Below the pieces are notes generated by a model. The model was given only the letters and a program-made list of their open reading frames with translations, did no database searches and had not been told where the DNA came from. Below, piece by piece: positions 5,487 through 12,591 of a DNA stretch of 12,627 bases. How positions within the stretch are numbered: the stretch's first letter is position 1; every line of letters begins with the position of its first letter. The translations under genes were made by a program, and so were the position numbers. The DNA is from Micavibrio sp. UBA5703 (GTDB taxonomy: Bacteria; Pseudomonadota; Alphaproteobacteria; Micavibrionales; Micavibrionaceae): contig DIHF01000041.1 in NCBI GenBank assembly GCA_002420015.1, forward strand, positions 1 through 12,627. Reading direction: 5' to 3'.

Positions 5487-6844
5487 TGCTGTTTGAGCGC
5501 ATCCGAAATCATGACCCTGAAAAGATTGCTTTGCGCGACGAAAAGAAAGTTGTGCGTTATGGCGATCTGGAACACGAAATTCAAAAACGTGCCGATGCGC
5601 TTTATGACGTTTCGGTTCTTGCTGTGGCTCTGGACAACAGCGTGGACTGGGTTTTGTGGGATCTGGCGGTCCTGAAGGCTGGAATACCCTGTGTTCCATT
5701 GCCTCCATTTTTTACACAAGAACAAATTCGTCACGCTCTCCAAGCCGCCGGAGCTTCGCACATCCTTTCCCCCGAAGGATTGCGAAACTCCGGTATGGAG
5801 AGAAAGGGCATGTTGCCCGAAAGGACGGCAAAAGTGACGTTTACCTCCGGCACCACAGGAACGCCAAAAGGTGTGTGCCTCCCGCAAAGCGCGATGGAAA
5901 ATGTGGCGCATAGTATCGTCGATGTCTTAGGCGAGGAGTTTGCCGGAATCCATGCCGGCATTTTACCGATGGCGGTGCTGCTGGAGAATGTGGCCGGCGT
6001 TTATGCAGGACTGATGGCCGGATGTACCGTCACCCTTACAGGGCTTCAAAGGTTTGGCAGAAATTACGAAAACATCCACGAGATTTTGAATAGCTGCAAG
6101 GCAACCTCCATCATACTGGTGCCGGAAATATTGCGGGTATTGATGGCACAGGTTGCCGCTAAAGGGGCTTTGCCCGACTTGAAATTCATTGCTGTGGGCG
6201 GATCGAAAATCGATCCGGCGCTGATTGCGCAGGCACGGCAAATGGGCTTGCCGGCTTATGAAGGTTATGGCTTGAGCGAGTGTGCCTCCGTGGTTTCGCT
6301 CAATACGCCGAAAAATGACAAGCCCGGCAGTGTTGGAAAAATTCTGCCGCATGTTAAAACGCGAATTTCCGAAGGCGAAATTCAAATCGAAAATCCAGGA
6401 TTTTTAGGCTATGTCGGCGAAGGCGCGCCAGAAATATTCGGCACAGGAGATCTGGGAACAATCGATGAAGATGGTTTTTTGTCGGTTACAGGACGAAAGA
6501 AAAATATTTTGATTACTTCGTATGGCCGCAATATTTCTCCGGAATGGGTAGAAAGCGTTTTGTTGACGCAGCCCGCCATAGCTCAGGTAATCGTCTATGG
6601 CGATGCACAACCGCACCTGTCGGCCCTGATTGTCCCATCATCGGCACAATCCGATATTCAGAAAGCGGTGAATGTCGTCAACCAGCTCTTGCCGGAATAT
6701 GCGCAGATAAAAGATTTCCAGGTTGTTCCAGCATTTTCGCTTGCGAACGATACGATGACGGGAACAGGCCGTCCGCGCCGCGATCAGATTTTAAAAAACC
6801 ACGCAAAGGAGATGTCTTATGAGCTTTTACAACAGGCTGGTTAA
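5486..6844 (+). CDS. acyl-adenylate / acyl-CoA ligase (AMP-binding family)
   Basis: A 452-residue member of the ANL superfamily, which activates a carboxylate with ATP to an acyl-AMP and usually transfers it to CoA or a carrier protein. Motifs in order are the P-loop TFTSGTTGTPKG (118-129), YEGYGLSE (258-265), GTGDLG (319-324) and the hinge GRKKNILITSYGRNISPEW (336-354). The last resembles long-chain acyl-CoA synthetases. It is about 50-100 residues shorter than typical members, mainly at the N-terminus, which starts almost at the nucleotide domain. In the C-terminal A10 motif the usual catalytic Lys is Arg429 (TGTGRPRR). AGGAGG (5470-5475) precedes the ATG, which overlaps the previous stop by 1 nt, and the 3' end overlaps the oxidase gene by 26 nt. 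The substrate is probably a fatty acid, going by the company it keeps. Confidence 0.88.
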   Translation: MLFERIRNHDPEKIALRDEKKVVRYGDLEHEIQKRADALYDVSVLAVALDNSVDWVLWDLAVLKAGIPCVPLPPFFTQEQIRHALQAAGASHILSPEGLRNSGMERKGMLPERTAKVTFTSGTTGTPKGVCLPQSAMENVAHSIVDVLGEEFAGIHAGILPMAVLLENVAGVYAGLMAGCTVTLTGLQRFGRNYENIHEILNSCKATSIILVPEILRVLMAQVAAKGALPDLKFIAVGGSKIDPALIAQARQMGLPAYEGYGLSECASVVSLNTPKNDKPGSVGKILPHVKTRISEGEIQIENPGFLGYVGEGAPEIFGTGDLGTIDEDGFLSVTGRKKNILITSYGRNISPEWVESVLLTQPAIAQVIVYGDAQPHLSALIVPSSAQSDIQKAVNVVNQLLPEYAQIKDFQVVPAFSLANDTMTGTGRPRRDQILKNHAKEMSYELLQQAG

Positions 6845-7490
6845 AGAAACAGAAAAAGTACGGCAGGAGTTATACAGCGTTCCGCAGCTGGTAGATGGAA
6901 TGAAAGGAAACATCTCAAAAGAGACTTATATTGCTTACCTGACCGAGGCCTACCACCACGTTTCGCACACGGTGCCGTTTCTGATGACGATGGGATCAAA
7001 AATCCCGCCATCCAAAAAATGGATGCATAAGGCAATCATTGAATATCAGGAAGAAGAAGTCGGCCATGAGGAATGGATACTCAATGACATCGAGGCTGCC
7101 GGCGGCGATAAGGAGATTGCGCGCAATTCCACGCCGAACCTCGAAACGCAAGTGCTGGTGGCTTATAATTACGACTACATAACGCGCAAGAACCCGGTTG
7201 GATTTTTCGGTATGGTATTCATGCTGGAAAGCACTTCGACACAAATCGCCAACAAAGGCGCGGATGCCGTTAAGGAGAAACTCGGACTTTCGAAAAAGGC
7301 GTTCTCCTATCTTTATTCCCACGGCGAACTGGATATTTCTCACATGAAATTTTTTGAGGAGACGGTTAACAAAATCACAGATCCTCAGGACCAGGCCGCA
7401 ATAATAGAGGTAGCGCAGAATACGTTCAGGCTTTTTGCCAATGTTTTGCGCTCAATCCCGTACAAAGGTGAGGTAAAACATGCAGCTTAA
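6819..7490 (+). CDS. heme-oxygenase-like di-metal oxidase (TenA/UndA/CADD-like)
   Basis: A 223-residue all-helical protein of the iron-containing redox enzyme / TenA-like group. Likely metal ligands are in place: E79 or E80 with H83 (EEEVGHEEW), E137 (MLEST), and H168-x3-D172-x2-H175 (SHGELDISH). H46, H47 and H50 lie in the first core helix. This E/H, E, HxxxDxxH pattern is the ligand set of heme-oxygenase-like di-metal oxidases (HDOs). Known members cleave fatty acids to terminal alkenes (UndA), cleave amino acids (BesC), make p-aminobenzoate (CADD) or N-hydroxylate (SznF). With an acyl ligase upstream and an SDR downstream, an oxidised or shortened fatty acyl product is the simplest inference. 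AAGGAG (6806-6811) lies 7 nt before the ATG. The gene overlaps the SDR gene by 11 nt. A thiaminase-type TenA is less likely given these residues and neighbours. Confidence 0.82.
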   Translation: MSFYNRLVKETEKVRQELYSVPQLVDGMKGNISKETYIAYLTEAYHHVSHTVPFLMTMGSKIPPSKKWMHKAIIEYQEEEVGHEEWILNDIEAAGGDKEIARNSTPNLETQVLVAYNYDYITRKNPVGFFGMVFMLESTSTQIANKGADAVKEKLGLSKKAFSYLYSHGELDISHMKFFEETVNKITDPQDQAAIIEVAQNTFRLFANVLRSIPYKGEVKHAA

Positions 7491-8259
7491 AGGAAAGACC
7501 GTTTACATCACCGGCGGTACAGGCGGGATCGGAACGCCGCTTGTTCAATATCTGCAAGATGCCGGGGCCGAAGTGATTGCCTATAACATTGAAAAAGAAG
7601 GCGACTTGATTGCCAATCTGGACAAGGTCTGCGCATTTCTTCAGCAAAACACGCCCGACATTCTGATTAATATGGCCGGGTTTGTTCGTTTCGATTATTG
7701 TGAAAATCAACCTCTTGATGCCTTGCTGGATCTAAATCTGCGCGTGCCCATGCGCCTCAGTCAGGCTGTGTTGCCCGGCATGAAGGCGCGCAGGAACGGG
7801 CAGATTGTAAATATTTGCACTATGACGTCGCTTATTCCTCTGCCGCATGTCACCGGTTACGCATCAGCCAAAGGCGGATTAAAAGTATTTTCCGACTCGC
7901 TGCGCCGCGAACTTGGCGGAACAGGAATCAGCGTTACAACCATATCGCCGCGTGCCGTGCGCACGCCGATGAACCATGGGCCGCAGGGAGAGGTAAACAG
8001 GCGGGCCGGGATTAAGGATGATACCCCGGATTTTGTCGCCGCACGGATTTTCAGGGCCATCGCCAAGAAGGAACGGGAAGTGCGGATCGGCTGGCCAGAG
8101 CGCTTTTTTGCCTTCATGAATGCCAACTTCCCTTTTCTTATCGACATGGGGTTGAAAAAAAACCGCAAGATCGGTGAAGACGTTTTGAACAATCATTATC
8201 AGACCAAAAAGGAGACTAAAGATGAAAAAACTTCCTCTCTACACCGCGTTGCTTCTTAA
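7480..8259 (+). CDS. short-chain dehydrogenase/reductase (SDR)
   Basis: A 259-residue classical SDR that should bind NAD(P)H through TGGTGGIG (11-18). NMAG (64-67) and N86 are the next family positions. The catalytic Y127 and K131 are present (YASAK). The active-site Ser, expected 13 residues before the Tyr, is replaced by Thr114 (NICTMTS), a conservative change, and S117 lies nearby. The SPRAVRTPM segment (156-164) closes the cofactor site. The C-terminal third (about 200-240) is amphipathic with FFAFMNANFPFL, which could touch lipid or a hydrophobic substrate. By position it probably reduces or oxidises the product of the ligase/oxidase pair. AAGGTGAGG lies 6 nt before the ATG. The last 38 nt overlap the next gene, so its final 12 residues may be under little selection. 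Confidence 0.87.
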   Translation: MQLKGKTVYITGGTGGIGTPLVQYLQDAGAEVIAYNIEKEGDLIANLDKVCAFLQQNTPDILINMAGFVRFDYCENQPLDALLDLNLRVPMRLSQAVLPGMKARRNGQIVNICTMTSLIPLPHVTGYASAKGGLKVFSDSLRRELGGTGISVTTISPRAVRTPMNHGPQGEVNRRAGIKDDTPDFVAARIFRAIAKKEREVRIGWPERFFAFMNANFPFLIDMGLKKNRKIGEDVLNNHYQTKKETKDEKTSSLHRVAS

Positions 8260-8938
8260 CGTTGCCGTTCCGGCTTTCGCGCAATCTGCGCCAATGGAAA
8301 CATTGCAGGATGCGTCCGTGGAGCAGATCAGCCCCATGGATCAGGATATTGCCACCCTTCAGGGCGAATGGGCGCGCATCAAGTATCAGGTCAGCGATAA
8401 GGATACGCAGCTTAACGCCATTCACAAGCTGGAATCGCAAGCCGCAACCGTTTCGGCGAAATATCCAGCCAATGCGGAACCGAAAATCTGGGAAGGCATT
8501 ATCCTCTCAACCGATGCCGGAATCGTGAAGGGTATGTCGGCGCTTGGCAAAGTGAATAAGGCCAAAGAACTTTTTGAAGCTTCCCTGCGGCAAAATCCGA
8601 CGGCGCTGGATGGCTCCGCCCATACTTCGCTCGGCTCGCTTTATTATCAGGTACCCGGCTGGCCTGTGGCATTCGGAGATGACGAGGAGGCTGAAAAACA
8701 CCTGAAAAAGGCTCTTCAACTCAACCCGTACGGCATTGATCCGAACTTTTTCTATGGCGACTTCCTGTTGCAGGACAACCGCCTGGAGGAAGCCAAAACA
8801 TATCTAAGCCGCGCTTTGCAAGCCCCTGACCGCCCGAACCGCGAACTGGCGGATGCCGGACGGCGGCAGGAAATCAAGGCCGCCCTTGCGAAAATCGATC
8901 AAAAGATGAAGGATGAAGGCGGGAAGAAATATAACTAA
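8222..8938 (+). CDS. exported TPR-repeat protein (TatT-like)
   Basis: A 238-residue protein with a clear signal peptide: MKK, a hydrophobic core and the cleavage-type sequence AFA at 18-20, giving a periplasmic protein of about 218 residues. From about residue 80 on there are helical repeats of TPR type, best seen in KAKELFEASLRQNP, AEKHLKKALQLNP and EAKTYLSRALQAP. The block SLYYQVPGWPVAFGDDEEAE resembles the Pro-Gly-(x)n-Gly-Asp signature of TRAP-transporter TatT-like proteins, but no transporter genes are nearby. It may scaffold or bind a lipid-like ligand in the periplasm, possibly linked to the sensor kinase encoded downstream; that is inference. AAGGAG (8209-8214) lies 7 nt before the ATG, inside the end of the SDR gene. 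Confidence 0.78.
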   Translation: MKKLPLYTALLLNVAVPAFAQSAPMETLQDASVEQISPMDQDIATLQGEWARIKYQVSDKDTQLNAIHKLESQAATVSAKYPANAEPKIWEGIILSTDAGIVKGMSALGKVNKAKELFEASLRQNPTALDGSAHTSLGSLYYQVPGWPVAFGDDEEAEKHLKKALQLNPYGIDPNFFYGDFLLQDNRLEEAKTYLSRALQAPDRPNRELADAGRRQEIKAALAKIDQKMKDEGGKKYN

Positions 8939-8950
8939 AGGGATTGAGGC

Positions 8951-9607
8951 TTGCGCGTTTTACTGGTCGAAGACGATGTCATGCTCGGCAAGGCTACGGT
9001 GGAGGGATTAAAAATCGCCTTCGCCGTGGATTGGTGCGAGTCGGCGGAAGACGCTTCGGCAGCGCTTAAAGCCACCCCCTATGATCTTGTCATTATGGAC
9101 ATCAATCTGCCGGGGCAGTCGGGTCTTGATCTGTTGAAAGACCTGCGCGGTGCAAATGATGACCGGCCTGTCCTTTTTCTGACGGCGCGTGACACGGTTC
9201 GCCAGCGTATTGAAGGGCTGAATGCGGGAGGAGATGACTATCTCGTCAAGCCATTCGATCTGGATGAACTGATTGCGCGCTCAAGCGCATTGATCCGGCG
9301 TTCGCAGGGCAGATCCAGCCCTGAGATCGCGATCGGCAATATCAGCTACGATCCCGGCGCCAAAAAGGTTACGCAAGATGGAAGTACAGTCAAGCTTTCC
9401 GGGCGGGAACTGGCCGTGCTGGAAATCCTTATAACCCATCCGGGCAAGGTAATCAGTAAAACCCAAATTGAAGAGCATATCTATGACTGGGACAGCGGCA
9501 ACATTGAAAGCAACACGATTGAGGTTCATATATCCGCACTGCGCCGCAAGCTTGGAAAGGATTTGATCAAGACAATCCGTGGCGTCGGTTATATGGTCGA
9601 AAAATGA
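8951..9607 (+). CDS. OmpR/PhoB-class response regulator (QseB/PmrA-like)
   Basis: A 218-residue two-domain response regulator. The receiver domain (1-115) has the acidic cluster E7-D8-D9, the phospho-acceptor D50 (VIMDINLPG), T78 and K100 (VKPFD). The winged-helix DNA-binding domain (about 125-218) ends in the typical ISALRRKLG recognition helix and IRGVGYMVEK hairpin. The sequence is of the QseB/PmrA/BasR type. The start must be TTG 8951, because an in-frame TGA lies at 8945-8947 and no ATG or GTG precedes the domain; AAAGG (8937-8941) sits about 9 nt upstream. A TTG start may hold expression down. The gene follows the TPR gene after 12 nt and overlaps the kinase gene by ATGA. Likely target: the CTTCAG repeat at 4715-4731. 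Confidence 0.93.
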   Translation: MRVLLVEDDVMLGKATVEGLKIAFAVDWCESAEDASAALKATPYDLVIMDINLPGQSGLDLLKDLRGANDDRPVLFLTARDTVRQRIEGLNAGGDDYLVKPFDLDELIARSSALIRRSQGRSSPEIAIGNISYDPGAKKVTQDGSTVKLSGRELAVLEILITHPGKVISKTQIEEHIYDWDSGNIESNTIEVHISALRRKLGKDLIKTIRGVGYMVEK

Positions 9608-10944
9608 GCACCAGTTATTCCCTTCGCCGCCGCCTTCTTTTCTGGATCAGTCTGCCGATCCTTGCCGCTACCTTCCTGTCTTTGCTTGCCAGTTATCTGT
9701 CTGCCCGGCACGAAGTTGAAGAAGTCTATGATGCACAACTTGTTCACTCCGCCAAAACCCTCCTGCAACTCACGCAGCATGAAATCATGCAAGACAAGGA
9801 GTTTGAGCTGGGTTTGGAAAACCCGGATTTAAAACATAAATATGAGAGAAATCTCGGCTTCAGAATCTGGGCTAACAATAAGCTCATTACACGATCGTCC
9901 AATACAGAAGATTTTACGGATTTTGAAGCGCCGCCGGGATTTTCCGATCAAAATATAAAAGGCCATAAATGGCGTTTTTTTGTATTTCTTGATCCCGTCA
10001 ATAAAATTAAAATTGAAACATCCGAGCGTTACGATATTCGCTATGAACTTATTATCGAACTTATAAGCGCGCTTATTCTGCCTGCGCTCATGTTTGTGCC
10101 GGCCGTATTGACAATAATCTGGGTTGGGGTACGAAAAGTTTTAAAGCCGGTCATTAAAATTTCCGCAGATGTGGATCGGCGCGGCAGCAATGATCTTTCA
10201 CCAATTCCAGACAATTATTTGCCAAAGGAAATCCTTCCGCTTGTACGGGCGCTCAACCGCCTTTTTACACGGATCGAAGAGAGTTTCAGCCGGGAGCGCC
10301 AGTTCACAGACAATGCCGCGCATGAATTGCGTACGCCGCTGGCCGCCATGAAAACACAGGCACAGGTTCTGCTGAAGAAGGCTGCCGATATGCCTGATTG
10401 CAGGGAAGGGCTGGACAATCTGCAGGCTTCCATAGACAGGGCCTCCCGCATGGTGGATCAGCTTTTATCCTTCGCGCGCCTGCAATCCGATCAGATTGAA
10501 TTTGAAACAGCTGATTTGTCTATCCTCACTGAGAGGATTTTAAAGGATATGTCCCCTCTGGCCGTAGCAAAAAAGATCGACCTGGGAGCCGAGATTTCCC
10601 CGAATATTAAAGTCAAAGGCAATCCACCTGCATTGGAGATTATGCTGCGCAACCTGATTGACAATGCCATTAAATTTACGCCCTCGGGAGCCAGGATTGA
10701 TGTGTCTTTGTTTGAAGACAATCAAAAAGCCGTCTTTAAAATAGCTGATACTGGCCCGGGCATTAAAGATACGGATAAAGAGAAGGTCTTCGAGCGCTTT
10801 TACCGCGTCCAGAAGAACAAGCAAGGCAGCGGCCTGGGGTTATCGATGGCCAAATGGGTCTGCGATGTGCACGGCGCAGATATTTTTTTAAGCGACAATA
10901 TGCCTGACGGCTTGGTTGTTACGGTTGAAATGGATCGTTCTTGA
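9604..10944 (+). CDS. sensor histidine kinase (QseC/PmrB-like)
   Basis: A 446-residue membrane kinase, partner of the preceding regulator. The first membrane helix is at about 11-33, followed by the HEVEEVYDAQLVHSAKTL segment typical of the 2CSK_N sensor domain, a periplasmic region to about 147, a second helix (about 149-175) and a HAMP-like linker. The HisKA H-box has the phospho-acceptor H240 (AAHELRTPLAAMK). The ATP-binding domain has the N-box (N350, N354), G1 DTGPG (382-386), the F-box FERFYR (396-401) and G2 GSGLGLS (408-414), so all catalytic motifs are intact. The sensed signal is unknown; the pathway product or its precursor is an attractive candidate. It overlaps the regulator by 4 nt and the DUF423 gene by 1 nt (TGATG). 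Confidence 0.93.
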   Translation: MSTSYSLRRRLLFWISLPILAATFLSLLASYLSARHEVEEVYDAQLVHSAKTLLQLTQHEIMQDKEFELGLENPDLKHKYERNLGFRIWANNKLITRSSNTEDFTDFEAPPGFSDQNIKGHKWRFFVFLDPVNKIKIETSERYDIRYELIIELISALILPALMFVPAVLTIIWVGVRKVLKPVIKISADVDRRGSNDLSPIPDNYLPKEILPLVRALNRLFTRIEESFSRERQFTDNAAHELRTPLAAMKTQAQVLLKKAADMPDCREGLDNLQASIDRASRMVDQLLSFARLQSDQIEFETADLSILTERILKDMSPLAVAKKIDLGAEISPNIKVKGNPPALEIMLRNLIDNAIKFTPSGARIDVSLFEDNQKAVFKIADTGPGIKDTDKEKVFERFYRVQKNKQGSGLGLSMAKWVCDVHGADIFLSDNMPDGLVVTVEMDRS

Positions 10945-11318
10945 TGCGCTGGATTTTAGTTACAGCAGCGATTTTTGGCGCTTCTTCCGTTATCATCGGC
11001 GCGGCCTTACGACACCTTGGCGGCAACATGGATATGGATGTATTGCAAACGGCACTCCGCTATCATCAGCTTTACAGTTCTGTTCTATTGGCGCTGGGCT
11101 TATATGCTCTAAACAAGCCCTTATCCAAGCGGACTATCATTCCGGCGGTATTATTCACATCAGGCATACTTATTTTCAGCGGCAGCCTTTACGCAATGGC
11201 CGTATTTAACATGTCGGCTCTGGGCCAGTTAGCCCCAGTGGGTGGTCTCTGTTTCATTGCAGGGTGGCTATCGATAGCTTTTATTAGACCCTCAAAGCTG
11301 AAAGATAATGGTACATGA
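10944..11318 (+). CDS. DUF423 family membrane protein
   Basis: A 124-residue protein of the DUF423 (YgdD-like) family, a small inner-membrane family of unknown function. The ATG at 10944 overlaps the kinase stop (TGATG) and is preferred over the TTG three bases earlier. Four membrane helices are expected, at about 2-22, 44-57, 64-85 and 92-110. Family marks are the GASSVIIGAALRHLG start, the YHQLYSSVLLALGLYAL helix, FSGSLYAM, and the APVGGLCFIAGWL end. The length is normal. As the last gene of the run it may be translated with the kinase. No clear terminator follows. Confidence 0.85.
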   Translation: MRWILVTAAIFGASSVIIGAALRHLGGNMDMDVLQTALRYHQLYSSVLLALGLYALNKPLSKRTIIPAVLFTSGILIFSGSLYAMAVFNMSALGQLAPVGGLCFIAGWLSIAFIRPSKLKDNGT

Positions 11319-11434
11319 TCGCAGGCAAAACCCCTGTTGACACACGGGAGCAGCCTATGACCTGCCCCATTCTTCATACATACTTTGGGTTGTATAAGGC
11401 CGCTGCGCCCACAGTTCCGGCAATCCTGAGTTGA
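11315..11434 (+). CDS. possible 39-residue peptide, start overlapping DUF423 stop
   Basis: ATG 11315 overlaps the DUF423 stop as ATGA and opens 39 codons to TGA 11432-11434. The peptide starts MIAGKTPVDTREQPM and has no membrane helix or motif. There is no good ribosome binding site beyond possible coupling, so it may be chance. Confidence 0.2.
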   Translation: MIAGKTPVDTREQPMTCPILHTYFGLYKAAAPTVPAILS

Positions 11435-11638
11435 TAAAATTTGAAAATTGCAATTATTGATATGTGTCAATCACTTAGATAGATCGCATTTAACTAAAAT
11501 TTTACATTTCCATAACTTATATTTAATTATTCTCAGGCACACTAATACCAAAGAATAAGGCGTGGGGAGAATACGCCATTCGGGGCCGCCGCTTATGGCG
11601 AAGCCGCCGGGATCAAGCGGGGATGGTGAAGGTGTGTG
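11319..11638. other. AT-rich intergenic region upstream of the coiled-coil gene
   Basis: A 320-bp stretch without a supported gene. It has a G+C-poor centre (about 11430-11550) with the palindrome AATTGCAATT and a CRP/FNR-like box. A G+C-rich leader (11555-11635) follows, in which GGCGT (11559-11563) can pair with ACGCC (11573-11577). No U-tract terminator for the upstream operon is visible. Confidence 0.6.
11457..11500 (+). promoter_or_regulatory. FNR/FixK-like box with matched -10
   Basis: TTGATATGTGTCAA (11457-11470) fits the CRP/FNR-family half-site pattern TTGAT-N4-ATCAA with one mismatch and is closer to the looser TTGA-N6-TCAA of FixK-type sites. TAAAAT (11495-11500), 5/6 to the -10 consensus, would put the transcript start near 11507. 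The box centre then lies at about -43, close to the -41.5 of class II activation. AT-rich background makes chance matches possible. Confidence 0.4.
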
Positions 11639-12556
11639 ATGGGATACGATAACGAAAACAATCAGGTCGATGACGAGGCAGGCAAGGAAAGAAAGCGTGT
11701 CGAGGACGACCTTAGGCGTGCTGTTTTTGGCAGCGATACAGCCGAGAATAATTCTCGCTTGAGGCGCAGTCCTGAAATATTTAAGGCCATACTAATTGCC
11801 GATGAAAAGAAAAGGAAGAAAGACGAAAGCGAGCGGCGCGAAGCTTTCAAACGGGCGCAGGAACTCATTGATCGTATCAACGAACAAATCACGGAGTACA
11901 ATAAAAGAATCCGCGAATTTGAAAAAGATGCTGCCGAGCTAGCATGGGCTAGAAAAAGGCTTGAGAAGGGTGACTCCCTTAAAGATGTTCTCAAAGACAA
12001 GGACATCCTTAAATTGCTTGATGACTACCAAAGGCGCACAGGTAGCATGATTGATATGAACGATCGCGATGCAGTGAAAGAGGCATTGCGTATGGAGCAA
12101 GAGTATCGCTTGCGGCAAGCTGAGGAATGGCGTGAGCGTGTTCGTGAACTGGAAAAGGGCAGAGAGCGTATTGAAAAAGCACTGGCAGATGGACGGCCAG
12201 ATTTACTAGACCATGTGGACATGCAGAAAATGGAAGACCGCTTGGCGCAGGGCACGTCAGCGAGCGTTCAGGATGTTTGGCGCGACCAAGACGCATCAGA
12301 GGAGATTAAAGAAATCGCTGGAATTGTTAATACGGACAAGATCAATGAGGTGGTAAGCACGGGAACTGGTAGCTCGTTTATGCAGTTTGCCGGATCGTCT
12401 TTTGCTGCCAAGGCGGGGATCGGTGAAGGAATGGAAACCAAAATTGACAACATTAAATTCAAGTTTGCCAAAGCCGTGGAATTAGATACACCAAAAACAC
12501 CGGAAGTCGTCGCTACCAATAACCTCGATTATAGTGGCCCAAAGTTACCCGGCTAG
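11639..12556 (+). CDS. charged coiled-coil protein, unknown function
   Basis: A 305-residue protein I do not recognise. The ATG at 11639 is chosen because AAGG (11629-11632) lies 6 nt upstream; a GTG directly before it would leave only 3 nt. An in-frame TGA at 11627 limits the start. Residues 1-45 are polar. Residues about 53-110 and 140-183 are dense in Lys, Arg and Glu with heptad-like hydrophobic spacing, so two coiled coils are likely. The C-terminal 120 residues are less charged, with a Gly/Ser-Ala stretch (SSFMQFAGSSFAAKAGIGEG, about 245-264). There is no signal peptide or membrane segment. Long charged helices suggest a structural or effector-type scaffold, but no role can be assigned. 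The promoter region has an FNR-like box, so expression may respond to oxygen or a related signal. Confidence 0.75.
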   Translation: MGYDNENNQVDDEAGKERKRVEDDLRRAVFGSDTAENNSRLRRSPEIFKAILIADEKKRKKDESERREAFKRAQELIDRINEQITEYNKRIREFEKDAAELAWARKRLEKGDSLKDVLKDKDILKLLDDYQRRTGSMIDMNDRDAVKEALRMEQEYRLRQAEEWRERVRELEKGRERIEKALADGRPDLLDHVDMQKMEDRLAQGTSASVQDVWRDQDASEEIKEIAGIVNTDKINEVVSTGTGSSFMQFAGSSFAAKAGIGEGMETKIDNIKFKFAKAVELDTPKTPEVVATNNLDYSGPKLPG

Positions 12557-12567
12557 TGTTCTTCGGA

Positions 12568-12591
12568 AGCCGTTCAGTTAGGGAACGGGCT
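12568..12591. terminator. weak hairpin after the coiled-coil gene
   Basis: CCGTTC (12570-12575) pairs with GAACGG (12583-12588), extended by AG/CT around one bulged G. There is no U-tract on the plus strand, so it may be only a processing or rho-assisted stop. Confidence 0.25.

Noticed and set aside
4767..5708. Long minus-strand open frame (313 codons) opposite the hemolysin-family gene
   Set aside because: The plus strand carries a recognisable PF12261 protein with a ribosome binding site and coupling to the next gene; the minus frame shows no motif and has low-complexity, atypical composition.
11337..11361. TTGACA with TATGAC as a promoter after the operon
   Set aside because: The spacing is only 13 bp and no gene follows at a suitable distance.
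11189..11470. Minus-strand open frame of 93 codons across the end of the DUF423 gene
   Set aside because: It overlaps a real gene, has no recognisable domain and no ribosome binding site; composition is not protein-like.
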